Below the pieces are notes generated by a model that worked only from the letters and a program-made list of their open reading frames with translations, made no database searches and was not told the DNA's origin. Positions 35,001 to 46,205 of a DNA stretch of 64,000 nt are shown one piece after another (position 1 is the stretch's first letter; each line of letters begins with the position of its first letter). Made by a program: the position numbers and the translations under genes. This stretch comes from Anseranas semipalmata (Eukaryota; Chordata; Aves; Anseriformes; Anseranatidae): the NCBI GenBank assembly GCA_013399115.1, contig VXAA01000606.1, positions 351,793-415,792 of the forward strand, written 5' to 3'.

Positions 35001-36164
35001 GCACGCAGACAATGCAACTTCTGCTGTGCCACAGAACATTTGTTCTCTCCCTTTTGCTCTCTCTTTTGCTCTCTATGCTTGATAGATTGTAAGTGTCTAG
35101 AGGGAAGAAAGTGAATCAATAGGTGGTCTTCCTGATGCTCGTTTGCACAGCAAAATAACTTTTGAGTAAACAACGAGTGAGTTAAGGTAGTGCCAGCTCT
35201 ACACAACTCCATCAGTCTATTTACTCTGGATTTGCAAATGCTTATTAAGGGCTCATCTAGGTGCAGGCTCCTCCAACATGTGAGGTCCCACTGGTGGCTG
35301 ATGACTAGGAGATCTTTTGTTCACGTTGACTGCCTCCATGATTTTTGACCCAGCTGTGCTTGCACACAGGAGCTGTGTGTACCCAGGACCTGGAAGGGAC
35401 TCTGCCCTCCGACTGCACCCAGGCTCCAGAATCACACCTACAGGAGAGAGGTGGGAATGGTGTTGGTACCATTTGCCAAGGGTTTTTAAACAGCTCTTTG
35501 CAATTTTTCATGTGGCAAGTGCTAAAGTTCATATTGTTACTACAGCTACTTTAATAGGATACTGGAGGTAATTTGGTTGGAAACCAGCAGGTTGAGACAT
35601 ACCTCATTCACACTTGTGGTCTTGAATTGGAGATGCCTCACTCTTATGCAGGTACCAACCTTGAGTTACTCCTCTTTGTCCTTTACATACGACCCTTATG
35701 GCCTTAGCACTGGATTTCTCTGAAGCAATGGAGCTACTACTGTCCTCTGCTGTGCTTGCTGGCTCTGTCCTTGTGTATGACACTAAAACATGGGCATGCA
35801 CAGCTCTGTAGACTCTCCAAAGACTTGGCCCAGTTCCACTGACTCTTGCAGGAATTGCATCAAATTGCAATCACTTTTTTTTTTTTCCCCTAGAGATAAG
35901 GTGAGCTTTAATAGCAGTGACTAGTAGAGTAATATTCACATGTGTGTAACATCTGCCTTAACTATTTCTTCTAGCCCAGCAAATTCCAAATACGTAGCTA
36001 CAAGCCCAGTGCATAGTTCAGAACTTGTTTCCTCATTTTTCTGTAAAAAAATGGTAATGAAGGGCTGCAATGGCACTCAAAGGGAGTGTAATGAATAGTA
36101 GAATAAAAATAATATTATGGTTGTGCCTCATAGTTTTTGCTCTATGCAGTAAGCCATCATGCTA
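35001..36164. other. No gene recognised
   Basis: Unique sequence. The words TAGATTGTAAGTGTCTAGAG near 35084-35103 recall the tail of old amniote repeats but are too short to assign. T-rich run at about 35875-35886. Overlapping frames at 35253-35571 are on both strands. Confidence 0.45.
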
Positions 36165-36350
36165 AGAACTGGACTAACATTTTGCAGAGACTGTCACTGC
36201 CCCACTGTGCCTTCAGGCAAAAAAGAGACTGTAAATTAACAGTCTGAGGGAGAAAAAAGAGAAATAGACTTGCCAGAGGCCACCCTAGGAACTAAGTGGT
36301 AGAGCCAGGGATAGAATCAAAGTCACCTGCTTTGCCCATTTGTCCATATT
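36165..36350 (-). mobile_element. MIR-type SINE remnant, antisense
   Basis: On the plus strand the wording runs GACTTGCCAGAGGCCACCC, then GTGGTAGAGCCAGGGATAGAATC, then CACCTGCTTTGCCC (about 36268-36341). This is the reverse complement of the MIR/CORE middle and B-box region. Upstream, GTCACTGCCCCA and GAGACTGTAAATTAACAG match the usual 3' part of old amniote copies. Heavily mutated and inactive. Confidence 0.65.
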
Positions 36351-37470
36351 TTCCTTATTCTTTTTAATGATCCCATTCATTGCAAAATATGTAAAACTAG
36401 ATCATAACTTCAGGAGTTGAGGGGAGGCTGGGAACATGGTCCTTATCCATGTCTCATATTGGTTCTGCTTACTCATCCATACTGTGTTGGGTCTGACACT
36501 AGGGCATGGATCCGTCCTCTGCTCAGTCATGTTCCCTCGTCAGCCATGTGGCCTCTAGCACTTCAGATCTTCACACCTCAGGTTTCCCACCTGCAGCATG
36601 AGGCTAAACATACTTTGTCCAAGTCAACAAAACAGTCCAAGGTGCTCCTGAAAAAATGCAAGGCACAAAGTCCACTGGGGTCAAAAAAATCAGAATCACT
36701 GACACTGGGGTAGTTCCAGACACTTCTAAGAGGAAAGAAAGATTGTAGAGTTTACAGAAGCTATTTCTTCATTCTCATAGACACATTCTTCAGAAAAGTG
36801 AAAAAAATGTACTGAAAAACATTATTTATTCTTGACACTTTTGCAAAATCAGTACTAGTCCCTGTGGTGGAACAACAGGGGAATAAATTTTCCAAGACTG
36901 TTAATCCAAGACCATAATTCTTCAATTAAAAACAAAACAAAACAAAACAAAGCACCAACAACATAAAACTAAAAACAATAAAGCATATCAACCTTGTGGC
37001 TGTTCTATGGTGAGGAATCTGTAAGGGCAGAGCCTGTAACACCCAATTAAAGGAACTCAATGTTTACCTCACCATAGGTTAAAATCAGTGATTAGTGAGT
37101 TAAGCAGAGGAGTAGTGAAGCCATGCATATTTCTCTTTGAGATGCTGGAGGCCTCAAGAAAAGCAAGAAAATTAATGTACTGGAGGTCTAGTCACAGTTG
37201 GTGAAGGAAATAAAAGTTGGGAGTGTATTAATGTCATGGTCCCAGACTTTATTCCTTCTCCAGAGCACACACCATTGCGACCTCAAAATCTGAAAATTAA
37301 ACTGAAAGAAAATGTTTGTTCTTACAAAATAGCAATTCATTACTGAGAATGGAGATATTTAACCAATAAATGATTGCTTAATGGCCCATAGGACCTTTTC
37401 TGCAGCTACAAAAACACTGCATGTTGTTAAACAACCAAGAATACCTCCTGAAAATGCCATACTTACAAAT
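36351..37470. other. No gene recognised; AAAAC repeat
   Basis: An (AAAAC)n microsatellite lies at 36928-36951. The segment 36530-36610 has a faint MIR-like CCTCAGGTTTCCCACCTG word. Nothing coding. Confidence 0.45.
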
Positions 37471-37740
37471 AACATGAGGGATTATTTGCTGCCTGATGAA
37501 TGTCCATAAACAGACACTCCCCGGGTGCCCTGGCATAACAGAGTGCTGGGGATCAAGGTGGGGTGGAAGAGAGGAAGGGGGGAGTTCAGATGGAAGAAAA
37601 TGTGTCTATCTCCTGTTACACGCCTCTGCAGTGACTTACAGCTTGCTCAGTCTGCCCGTCTCTCTGACGACTTTTATCTTACAATGGGCGACTCAGTGTT
37701 GAGTGAAAGGGAACAGAACCTGATACTTTCTCCAGACTAA
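37471..37740. promoter_or_regulatory. Weak candidate non-coding element
   Basis: GC-richer unique segment with CpG words (CTCCCCGGGTGC, ACACGCCTC, CCCGTCTCTCTGACGAC, GGGCGACTC). Two overlapping plus frames (37496-37702 and 37525-37740) show no domain. Could be a weakly constrained element or plain unique DNA. Confidence 0.2.
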
Positions 37741-40609
37741 AGAAGAAGCTCTTCTGGAAGAGGAATGTTGCCATGAGACTATATTTTCAGGCCGCTGCAG
37801 AAATGTTCTGATTGAATTTTTAATGGCTGTTGTAAAATCTTTTCCTATTTTTCATGTGAAGTCCAAGTTTACCAGTAACCACAACAACCTCAGCTTTTCC
37901 TGCTGAGCCAAGGAGTAAGAGATGAACATTAATATGGGGCCTGGCTTTCTGCAAGCACTTCCAAACAGCAGTTGTGACTGAGCAGATGACAAGGTCTGCT
38001 GCTCAGTTCAGCATTATAGGATACAGTACTTCTGCCTGGTCCAAGCCATATCTGCTTAACCCTAGGCATTTCCATCATGACAACTGCAGTAGGAATTAAG
38101 TTAACCCCTAATGCCATATGAACGTGGAGACACAGAGCCTGGAGCAGCAACTGCATGTGTAACTCATCAGAGTCATTAACAGTGATATAAATGACTTGTG
38201 GCACTTGAAAATGAAGTCTGTGTGTGAGTGCGTGTATACACATGTGTGTGTGTGTAAACAAAACATCTGAGTTCAGAGCTTCCAGTGAGATGATTTTCAC
38301 TTCTTGTTTGTCCCAGGACATTGTTAGAGGCTCCTAATTAGAAACATTCTCCTTCATTAGTATTCTCTTTCCCTGCCAATGCTGCCACAGACAAATATCC
38401 TGAGATGTTTTAGTTTGTCATTTAGGCAACCAATCTTTGTTGTTCTTCCCATTCAAGAATTTAAGCTCTATGTAAATGTGGCCAAGAAAACAAACTGCAG
38501 GGACTGAAGATCCTGGTTCCTTCTTCAGCTGATTGCTAACATGGAGAGGTGGCCAAGGGCCATGTGGTTCTCTTGAGTGCACCCATAGTCATACCGCTGA
38601 GAATGTCTCTGTGGAAAGACAGTCAAAGAGCCCAGTTTGGTTCTTTTGTAAAGATCCAGACCATCTAGGGAAATCAATGGAGTTACCCTTAATGTGATCG
38701 AAACATTTCTGTAGCAGATATTCACTAACTGTACAATAATAACCAGATTTGAATAATACTACCAGATTTGACTGTTACCAATTGAATTAGCAATTATTTG
38801 GTTACTATTTCACTATAGGCAAGCAGAATTGATGACTGATAATACAAGGAGGTTTGAATCCATTCTACTGCTCAAATATCCTTCCTCAGGGAGAGGACAG
38901 AAGAACAAACAGCATGAAGTAAATGATAGTCATGTTGATAACTAGAAAGTGTTCGGATGCAATGGTGACAAGGACAGTGTGGGAACATACACGGAAGAGA
39001 ACAGAAAATGGAATAAAGATTGTGGAGACATTTTTTTTCATTAGAAAATGTAGTAGTATAATAAGACACAAGAAGGTGACAGTGAGGCTAGAAAAAGAAA
39101 CAGTGAGGTTATCACTGGGACAGAAACACTGTCAGTTGAGTTGTACATCTGCAAACCATGTTACGTAGGTGTATGCTAAAGAATGTGCAAGAAGCTTTTC
39201 CACCGTAACCCCCCCAAAACAACCTTTTGTTCCATGGACACAGGGAGAACAGATTAACCCTAAGACAAGGTAACTGCGCTGCCTCTTTACTGCTTCATTC
39301 AGACCAATACTACAGCACTGAGAAAGTGTTCCTTAATGAGCCCTATCTGCAACAACTGATGTGTGGTAACAGTCACTGCTATAATAGACCTGAACCTTTG
39401 CTGCTACAAATTTCTTCCTTTTTCCCCCTGCTATACTATTGAACTTCTAGTAGAGAAAAAGCATGCAACGCAAAGAAAAACCTGTCTACTGTAAACTCTT
39501 TAGAGCAACCCCAAAAGAGACATTTGAAGCTCCAATGAGGCATCAGATTCTCAATTACTGAGGTACACCTTTTAACATGCCCAGGAACTGACTTGCTGAC
39601 ATGCTCTGAAGAGCATGACATGCCAAGGTCTGCTGGCATCAAGCCTAAATGTTTTTCCTTTTTGTGCTCAGGTCTTCCATTTGGCATCAGAAGATGTCAT
39701 GGTGCCAATGTCAGTCCACCTGGATTGCAAACAATGCTTCTATTCAGTTCCCAGCATTTAATCAGTAACTAGTATCGCTGTTATTTTCATTCAGGACTGT
39801 TTCCTTTAGCTCTATCTCCAGGTGCCCTGATAACATGGGAGCAGTCGATTTACTTCTTGCTGTAAGGACATACCATACAATATTCTCAGCAGCAACAGCA
39901 CAAGGCTGGTGGTTTGTAAGGCAGCTGCCATCTGTAGTGCCTGTCAATGTCTTGAGCAAACACTAGAGTGCACTTAACTGATTAGAAGAGTCACCTATCG
40001 GCTGGGTGGACTTACAGACTATGCATCTTGCTTGCTACTGCAGACTCGACTGGTCTCCTGGCCTAAAAGTTTTGGATATGAGTTAAAGGGAGTGCCCTGT
40101 CTGGTGGACTTTATTCTGGTGGAAAGTCCACATCTTCTCTTTGTGCTTAGTTGTACTGCGATATTGCTAAGCTTAAACTCTTTGCTTCTTTTTTAAGGGC
40201 AAAGCTCTGATGCATCAATACTCAAGAAGGCTGAATGCTGGGCTATAACTTCAAATTGGCATCAAAGATGACTTAACATGTCAAACCTTCTGAGGACTCT
40301 TCAGGAAGGTCAGAAGGAAACAAAGAACTAGATTTGTCCTTAGCATACTTTCCTGCTTTTAATAGAGTTATGCCAAGGCCTGAAATGTCCATCAGAAAGG
40401 AGGGTTAAGTTGTCTCCAGCTAAAGAAGATGAAAAGAATAATTTAATGGAGGTGGGAGCCAGAATGCAGTGTAGGGATGAAAGGACGAGCAGTAACTGAG
40501 ACTGAATTTAAACAACTCTGGAGAATAAAACGATCCTTAAAAAAAAAAAAAAAAGATAATTATGTCTTACAACAATTACCCTGGCTATGAAGCAAAATTA
40601 GCATAGTCC
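37741..40609. other. No gene recognised; TG repeat
   Basis: A short degenerate (TG)n lies at 38219-38256. A stretch at about 38668-38695 (AAATCAATGGAGTTACCC) resembles the old repeat described at 44682 and 49015 but is too short to call. A14-15 at about 40539-40554. No exon recognised. Confidence 0.45.
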
Positions 40610-40790
40610 TTTCTAATTTAAATGTGTTGAAAGTGCCTGAGCATGACAGCAGAAAATTACAAGGTTTACGACACGGGCTTTGGTTAAAGTGATGGCAATC
40701 GGATTATTGTAGCTTTTTGTCTGTTGATAGTAATGATTGCAAAGTTACCTATAAATATTAACTGTTTAGTACTGGGAGACTTTTGGTTTA
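40610..40790. promoter_or_regulatory. Candidate conserved non-coding element
   Basis: GTTTACGACACGGGC, GGCAATCGGATTATTG and ATAGTAATGATTGC lie within 120 bp. GGATTA is the bicoid-type (OTX/PITX) homeodomain word. CpGs are retained in AT-rich surroundings. Motif-based inference only. Confidence 0.3.
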
Positions 40791-42627
40791 GATGGCTAAG
40801 ATGTACTTCTTCTAGACACTCAAAGTTGTAAAGTTCTTGCACAGAAAACACTTTCCATTTTAAATCTTATTTGGTTAATTCTGATTCATCAGGCTGTTAT
40901 TCTAATATAATTCCATGAACAGGAAGATCCTGGATTATGATTTAAGTCTACTTTTGAAATGATAATATCCATTTTATAACTACTGCATGCTTCTATGGCT
41001 TCCTTATGAAGTATGGTAGTTCAAGGGCATTTAGAATCTGGATTAAAAAGATCTTTATTTATGGATTGAAAGAAACAAGCTTGACCATGTGGAGATGTTT
41101 CTCTGGTTACTTTGTGGGTAAACTGTGAAGTTTTTTTCCATGGTATGTCTTCAGTTTCCCATATCAAATCAATTCAGCTGAAGAGTTATTAAAAGAAATT
41201 AAAAAGAAAAAACACTAGTAAATCATGATTGGCTTTTACACAGTATGATCAGTTTGATAGTGGTAAATAGAAAATGTAGATAAACTCACCTGGGTTTTGG
41301 CCTGCACTGATGATAGAGATATTAACAGTCTGTATTGTCCAAATTTTGCCTACATGGTTTTTACCTTGGCTACACTATTGATCATCACTTTTTACATTGG
41401 GTTCTCAAAGTACTAATAGTGTTATAACCACCTTGTTCAGACAATATACCCTTTCTTTCCTCTTGTATATAACAGGCAAAGCAATGCTGGGCAAGCATCA
41501 GTGACTGGTGGGGCCTCTTTGGTGTGCCAGTAGATCAGCCATCCTCACGCCATTCCATGACACCCATAAGAAGGCATCACAGTCATTGAAATGCTCTGAA
41601 CAGTTGCCACAGACCAACTTCTGAAACCCTTCCCCTTTGTGCAGCACAAGAGGTGTGCAGGAGATGTATTCAACCGACCAGGTGAGACTGGATTACTGCA
41701 GGATGGTTTCCAACAGCTATAAAAACACTGAGGCAAAGGACACCTTGGCTCAAGATGTCTCAAAATGTCTCCAAATGCATGAAAGATCATAGTAGAGTTA
41801 GGTTAGACATGGAGTGAGGTGTAAAATTCCATTCTGCTTTGCCATTCTTGAGCTAGGATATTATTTTGGGAATGACTTGTCAGCAAATCATGTTAGAGTG
41901 TCCTGTGTTAGGGGACTCCAGCTCATGACAGGTTTGAACTGAGACGGGGACAGATCCATCTGCAGAATCAGGAACAAGCACCTGGCTCATCCTCGCCCCA
42001 TATTCACATTAATTAAGTCAAACTGGGCTGATAGGGAACCAAAACCTGTGAGGCTTCAAGTTTGCATAAATGCTGTCTCACATGCACTGAGCTGGACTAG
42101 AAGTATATCCTAGGCAAGACAAATGTGCAGCACAGGGTGGGACGCAAACACACCTACAGTGCAATTGCGCCTTGCACCCCAAAGTTCATTCTACACTTTC
42201 ATAAATATTCTGTGGTGGAGTCTGTTCCTGCTGCATGTGACTTCAAACACCATGATTTATATTTGTACTAAGAAGGTCAGTTGCTCAAATACTTTCATTT
42301 ATTAAATTAGCTCTGCAGTAAATTAATACGAATTTTGTTAAACTACTTTACTACTTGGGAGGTTTGGAAAACAGAATTGAAATCAGCTGTTTCCTGTGGA
42401 TTCTTATTTTCATAACCTCACTGAATCTTCTCTGCTTGACTTGAGATATATCTATATGTCTATATATAGAGAAACATAAATTTTAGTGTACATGAGGCAA
42501 AAAACAAGTTAGAATTTAGTTCCAAGTATGAGTCTACTTGATTCATGCATAAACTGATTTGCTTTTTGCATTTTTGGGTCTGACATTCAGATTAACTTTG
42601 GTTCCTCTCTTTCCAAGTTTACTAAAA
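40791..42627. other. No gene recognised
   Basis: AT-rich unique sequence with a TA-rich patch at about 42446-42472. Short frames have no domains. Confidence 0.5.
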
Positions 42628-42678
42628 CCTTTTTCTCTCTCTCTCTTCTTCTTCTTCTTCTTTTTTTTTTTTTTTTTC
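42628..42678 (+). repeat. Pyrimidine tract with (CT)n, (CTT)n and poly-T
   Basis: Fifty-one bases of only C and T: CT repeats, then CTT repeats, then a T18-type run. Confidence 0.95.
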
Positions 42679-42979
42679 ATGGTAATATTCTGGGAAAGAA
42701 ATTCCATGCTGTTGAAATGGTGGCTTATTAAATTAATACAATTACATAAAGAATCTGTTATATTTTGAATAGATCTTTGACAAGATGCTTTGCTATGAAT
42801 ACTAAAAAGAATTTGGTTTCCCTGTATGTCTGATTCAAATGATTATCAAAGGCATTTATTTTTTGAATGTGACATGTTGTTAAATATGTTAATTTCCTAG
42901 AAGCACAGTGTAAGAAGTGCAACAGCAGCTGTGTAGGACAGTGAGCTTAAAAATAACAAGGCTGAGCTCTTCTTCGGAA

Positions 42980-43140
42980 TTAGTGTGGTCCAGTGGGTAG
43001 GCAAGTAGCCTACGATTCCAGACACCTGGGTTCTGCTCCGAAATCTGCTACTGACCTACTATTTTCCACTGAGGAAATCATTTCACCCTTTGCTTTTCTG
43101 TTCCTATCTATAAAAACTTTACCAGGGGTAAAATGACATT
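42980..43140 (+). mobile_element. MIR/CORE-type SINE remnant, best copy in the window
   Basis: Sense orientation. The A-box region reads TAGTGTGGTCCAGTGGGTAG (from 42981) and the B-box region ACACCTGGGTTCTGCTCC (about 43022-43039). The middle reads TCTGCTACTGACC and the pyrimidine-rich core ends in CTATCTATAAAA (about 43106-43117). The order and spacing fit an old tRNA-derived SINE. Several short deletions; no longer mobile, and the tRNA-like head is not a gene. Confidence 0.75.
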
Positions 43141-44681
43141 TGCCATAGAAACAGTTCTATATCATTATAGTACAATAGAGTTTGATATGTGGGAATGCCT
43201 GAGTAGTAAAAACTTACAATCATTATTCACAGGTTACCAAAGCCCGTTAGAGCCCTTATATGGGAGGAAGAAGTAGGAAGTCCAACTGCGTCTTGATACA
43301 ACTGGTTGGTAGAGCTCAAAGGCTTGGCAGATATAGCAATGGTGGACACGTATTTTAAATGAATAAATGGTTTCAACTTGCATAGTAGCTCCATTTAATT
43401 TGTGGTCATGATGGGCAGGGCTATTTAATTGAAATAATAATTGATTTTAATGATATTACCTGCTTGAGGGAAGGATATATATGCTGTAAACTTGGATGTT
43501 CCTTGGAACTGCAGAAACAAAAGACTTCATAAATGGCTTGTTTGGTCTGTCCCTTTCTCCAGTTGTCTGTCAGTGTGTCTTGCAGGTCCTTCTCTAATTC
43601 CACTATAAATATCCTAAACATGAGGACTTCTTCAGCTTCCCTTTGGATGCTAATCCATATTTTCGTTCATCTTGTGTTCAGAAGTGGTTTTCCAGTGATC
43701 CATTTCTCCATTTCCTCTTCTCCAAATTTCTCATCCCTTTTCACCAGACTTAGTTCTGCTAATGCAAATACCCTGAGCAAGGGTTATCAAGCAGCTGCTC
43801 CTGTTTGGTACCTGGAACTTCAGGCAGAATATTAATGCACTCCCTCTAATTTGGACACTGAGTTCCCTCAGTAGTGGACAGCATTTCTGCCTTTTTAGGA
43901 AATATTCCATTTCTTCCCAGGTTGGGTCACCTTGCTTGAAATATCAATAGCAAAACAACACCAGTCATCAGGATGAGGCCCTCACTATGATAATTCATGT
44001 AAAGTCCAATGTTCTTTCACACTGAGGCCTTTTTCAGAGCCCTAGAAATGGAAAGAAAAAAAAATAATCTGAGTGGATGTAAATGTGACTATCCCCTTTT
44101 TAAAAGTCCCTTTATACTACCAGACTGTTATATAGGTATCCTAGTGTAAGTGACACTCAAGCCAGTAAAATTTTCAGGTAGTTTAGCTGTTGTTATGTCT
44201 GTCTGAAACCTGCATTAGAAATCCAGAAACAAAATTAACAAGAAGGAAAGGAATCTCCCTCTTAGTAAAAATAATTAAGGCGTGAAAGAACTTTCTAGGG
44301 ATCCGAAGCCGAATTACTGGGAAACACATTCTGAGGGTGATTTTTGTTTCAGTTTCTGTTCCTTTTATCACTGAGTTTTATGTTTGCACTTATTTAAGCT
44401 GTCTGGGAAAAGAGGCTGTACATAAAAGACGATTAGTTTTTAAAGCACTCCAGGGCTGGTTTCAGGGAGAGTTCTTTGTTTTGTTTTGCTTTAACTTGTT
44501 GGTGGTGGGGTTGTTGTTTTTCCCCCTCTTAGACAGAAGACATAAACTGTAGCTCTTAAATAGATGAATGTTGAGAATAAAATTACCAAAGACTTCTTTT
44601 TAGAAGGGAAGGCAAAACAAGAAAAGAACAAGGAAAATCCATCCGTGTCCTATAGCAGTCACGCAATGATGCTGAAATACC
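43141..44681. other. No gene recognised
   Basis: Unique sequence. The frames at 43421-43835 overlap on both strands and show no known domain. Confidence 0.5.
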
Positions 44682-44755
44682 AGGCCAAATTCTCAGTGGG
44701 TGGAAATCAATACACCTCTGGTGAAGTCCATGAAGCAACATTACTTTGCACAAAC
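44682..44755. repeat. Possible half of an old palindromic interspersed repeat
   Basis: GGCCAAATTCTCAGTGGGTGGAAATC followed by TGGTGAAGTCCATGAAG resembles a dispersed element of birds, crocodilians and turtles whose halves mirror each other around a CATTGAAGTCAATGG-like centre. Family name not known to me with certainty. See also 49015-49095, which looks like the opposite half. Confidence 0.4.
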
Positions 44756-44940
44756 TGAGTGTCTGATAGCTACATATATATTTTATCTATCTGTATGCAG
44801 CATTAAAAAAAAAGGAAAGAAAAGATAAAAGCGCTCTTGAAAGGGAATGAAGTTGATTCTCAAAAAAAGTGGGTTTTAGATGTTGAATATTTAATATGTT
44901 GATAAAAGTGCCCTGATTTCCTGCATATAGCTGCCACAAA

Positions 44941-44981
44941 TAAAAGAAAAAAAAAAAAGAAAAAAAAAAGAAAAAAAAAAA
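44941..44981 (+). repeat. Near-phased A-tracts
   Basis: A12, A10 and A11 separated by single G (46, 59, 70 after 44900), so tracts recur every 11-13 bp. Close to helical phase, possible curvature. It produces the Phe-rich frames seen on the minus strand. Confidence 0.9.
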
Positions 44982-44984
44982 GGA

Positions 44985-45240
44985 AAGGCACATCTTAAAA
45001 GGGAAGCAATGAGCAGAAACTGACCTTTCTGTGAGCAAGCAGATGAGAGAAGGTATTTGGCTAATCCCAGCTGTCGCTGATTGGTCAGACAGAACCGTGT
45101 TGAAAATGTCTCCATCTGGGCTAATCTGCTCTCAGTTGGATGAGCTGAGGCCTTCAGAGTTAACCTGACATTTAACAATAATTACCCTTTCGGATGACCC
45201 TGGCCCAATCTCCTGCTCTCTTCGAAATCTCTCTTTTTTT
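44985..45240. promoter_or_regulatory. Candidate conserved non-coding element
   Basis: Contains GTCGCTGATTGGTCAG (a CCAAT box in reverse, ATTGG at about 45079-45083), TTTAACAATAATTACCC (about 45170-45186) with SOX-type ACAAT and homeodomain AATTA words, and CpGs at TTTCGGATG and CTTCGAAAT. Mixed texture between an A-rich tract and a CA-rich tract. Conservation untested. Confidence 0.35.
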
Positions 45241-45313
45241 GTGTGTGCTCCCAAACCCCTTGGCTCTTGTGTTAGAGATAGCTGAAGAGTGATGATACGA
45301 TAATGAGATATAC

Positions 45314-45364
45314 TATACACACGCACACGTGCATATGCATTTGCACACATATACACATATGCAC
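45314..45364 (+). repeat. Alternating purine-pyrimidine tract
   Basis: Degenerate (CA)n/(TG)n/(TA)n with ACGCACACGTGCATATGCAT inside. Capable of left-handed helix. The CACGTG E-box at about 45326-45331 lies within it. Confidence 0.85.
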
Positions 45365-46084
45365 AGAAACTCATATTTAAAATATAGCTCCTGAGTGTGC
45401 AATGTGTGAGGAGGCTTGATCGTTTCTGCATGGTTTATCAGATTCTTGTGTCACGCAGAATGGGAGATATTTTAAAAATCAAAATAATTTTAAAAACCCA
45501 AATTAAAGAGTAGTCGTGCTTACCTGCTAACCTTTGTGTGAAAGCTCTAAGTTTCTTTCTGGCACTTGTATGTCTCATATCTATGGTGAGGAGAAATGGT
45601 GCATGGAAATAAGTTCAGATAGAAAAGCAGAGTTCAGAGGTCGCAAAGGCTAACCGTAGATGAAATGTGGCTATTTCTTTTTACCTAAGGCTGGCTTCAT
45701 CTTTTCTCTGAAAGGTCACTGTGATAAAACAAAAACACATCTCAGGAGAGGAATCATTTATCTCTGGCCAGGTTCTCCTCTCCATTCTGGTACTTTATTT
45801 ATTTTTCTCATCTTCTGTGGTCAGATCTCTCCAACTGTCACCTCCTTCCAGAGTGAAGTTCAATGCTGATTTTGGGTGTTGGTAGAAGTTTGGCCTCATT
45901 ACACATATTGTCTCTGTTTTAGTTGGAAATCACGTCTAGAAACTTGGATGATTCCCCAAATCACTTTAATCTGTTGGTGATGAGCTGAAAAGTTTGAGAA
46001 AATAGCTGTGCTAATGGAAAAAGAACAAGGACAAGTCTATATGATAGGAAGCTCATTTCCAGTGTTTGATTTATTTCATATCTC
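45365..46084. other. No gene recognised
   Basis: Unique sequence. Nothing coding recognised. Confidence 0.5.
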
Positions 46085-46205
46085 TGTTGCAACCGTACAT
46101 AAATCTTGTCTCTACCTCAGTTTCTTTATTTGTCTAACCAAGATCGTAATAGTCATTTCACAAAAGGGCTGTGAGATTAAATTTAAAGCACCTTGAAATT
46201 CTTAA
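46085..46205 (+). mobile_element. MIR-type SINE remnant, 3' part
   Basis: CTCTACCTCAGTTTCTTTATTTGTCTAACC (from about 46110) matches the CCTCAGTTTCC-CATCTGTAAAA core. The tail AAAGGGCTGTGAGATTAAATTTAAAGCACCTTGAAATTCTT matches the GTTGTGAGGATTAAAT...AGCACTTTGAA end. The head is not recognisable. Confidence 0.75.

Noticed and set aside
36530..36610. CCTCAGGTTTCCCACCTG word resembling MIR core
   Set aside because: Single short word with no supporting head or tail.
38660..38700. Third copy of the old palindromic repeat (AAATCAATGGAGTTACCC)
   Set aside because: About 18 bases only, compatible with chance.
42980..43045. tRNA gene suggested by A-box and B-box-like words
   Set aside because: The cloverleaf does not form and the following sequence is a SINE body, so it is a retroposon head.
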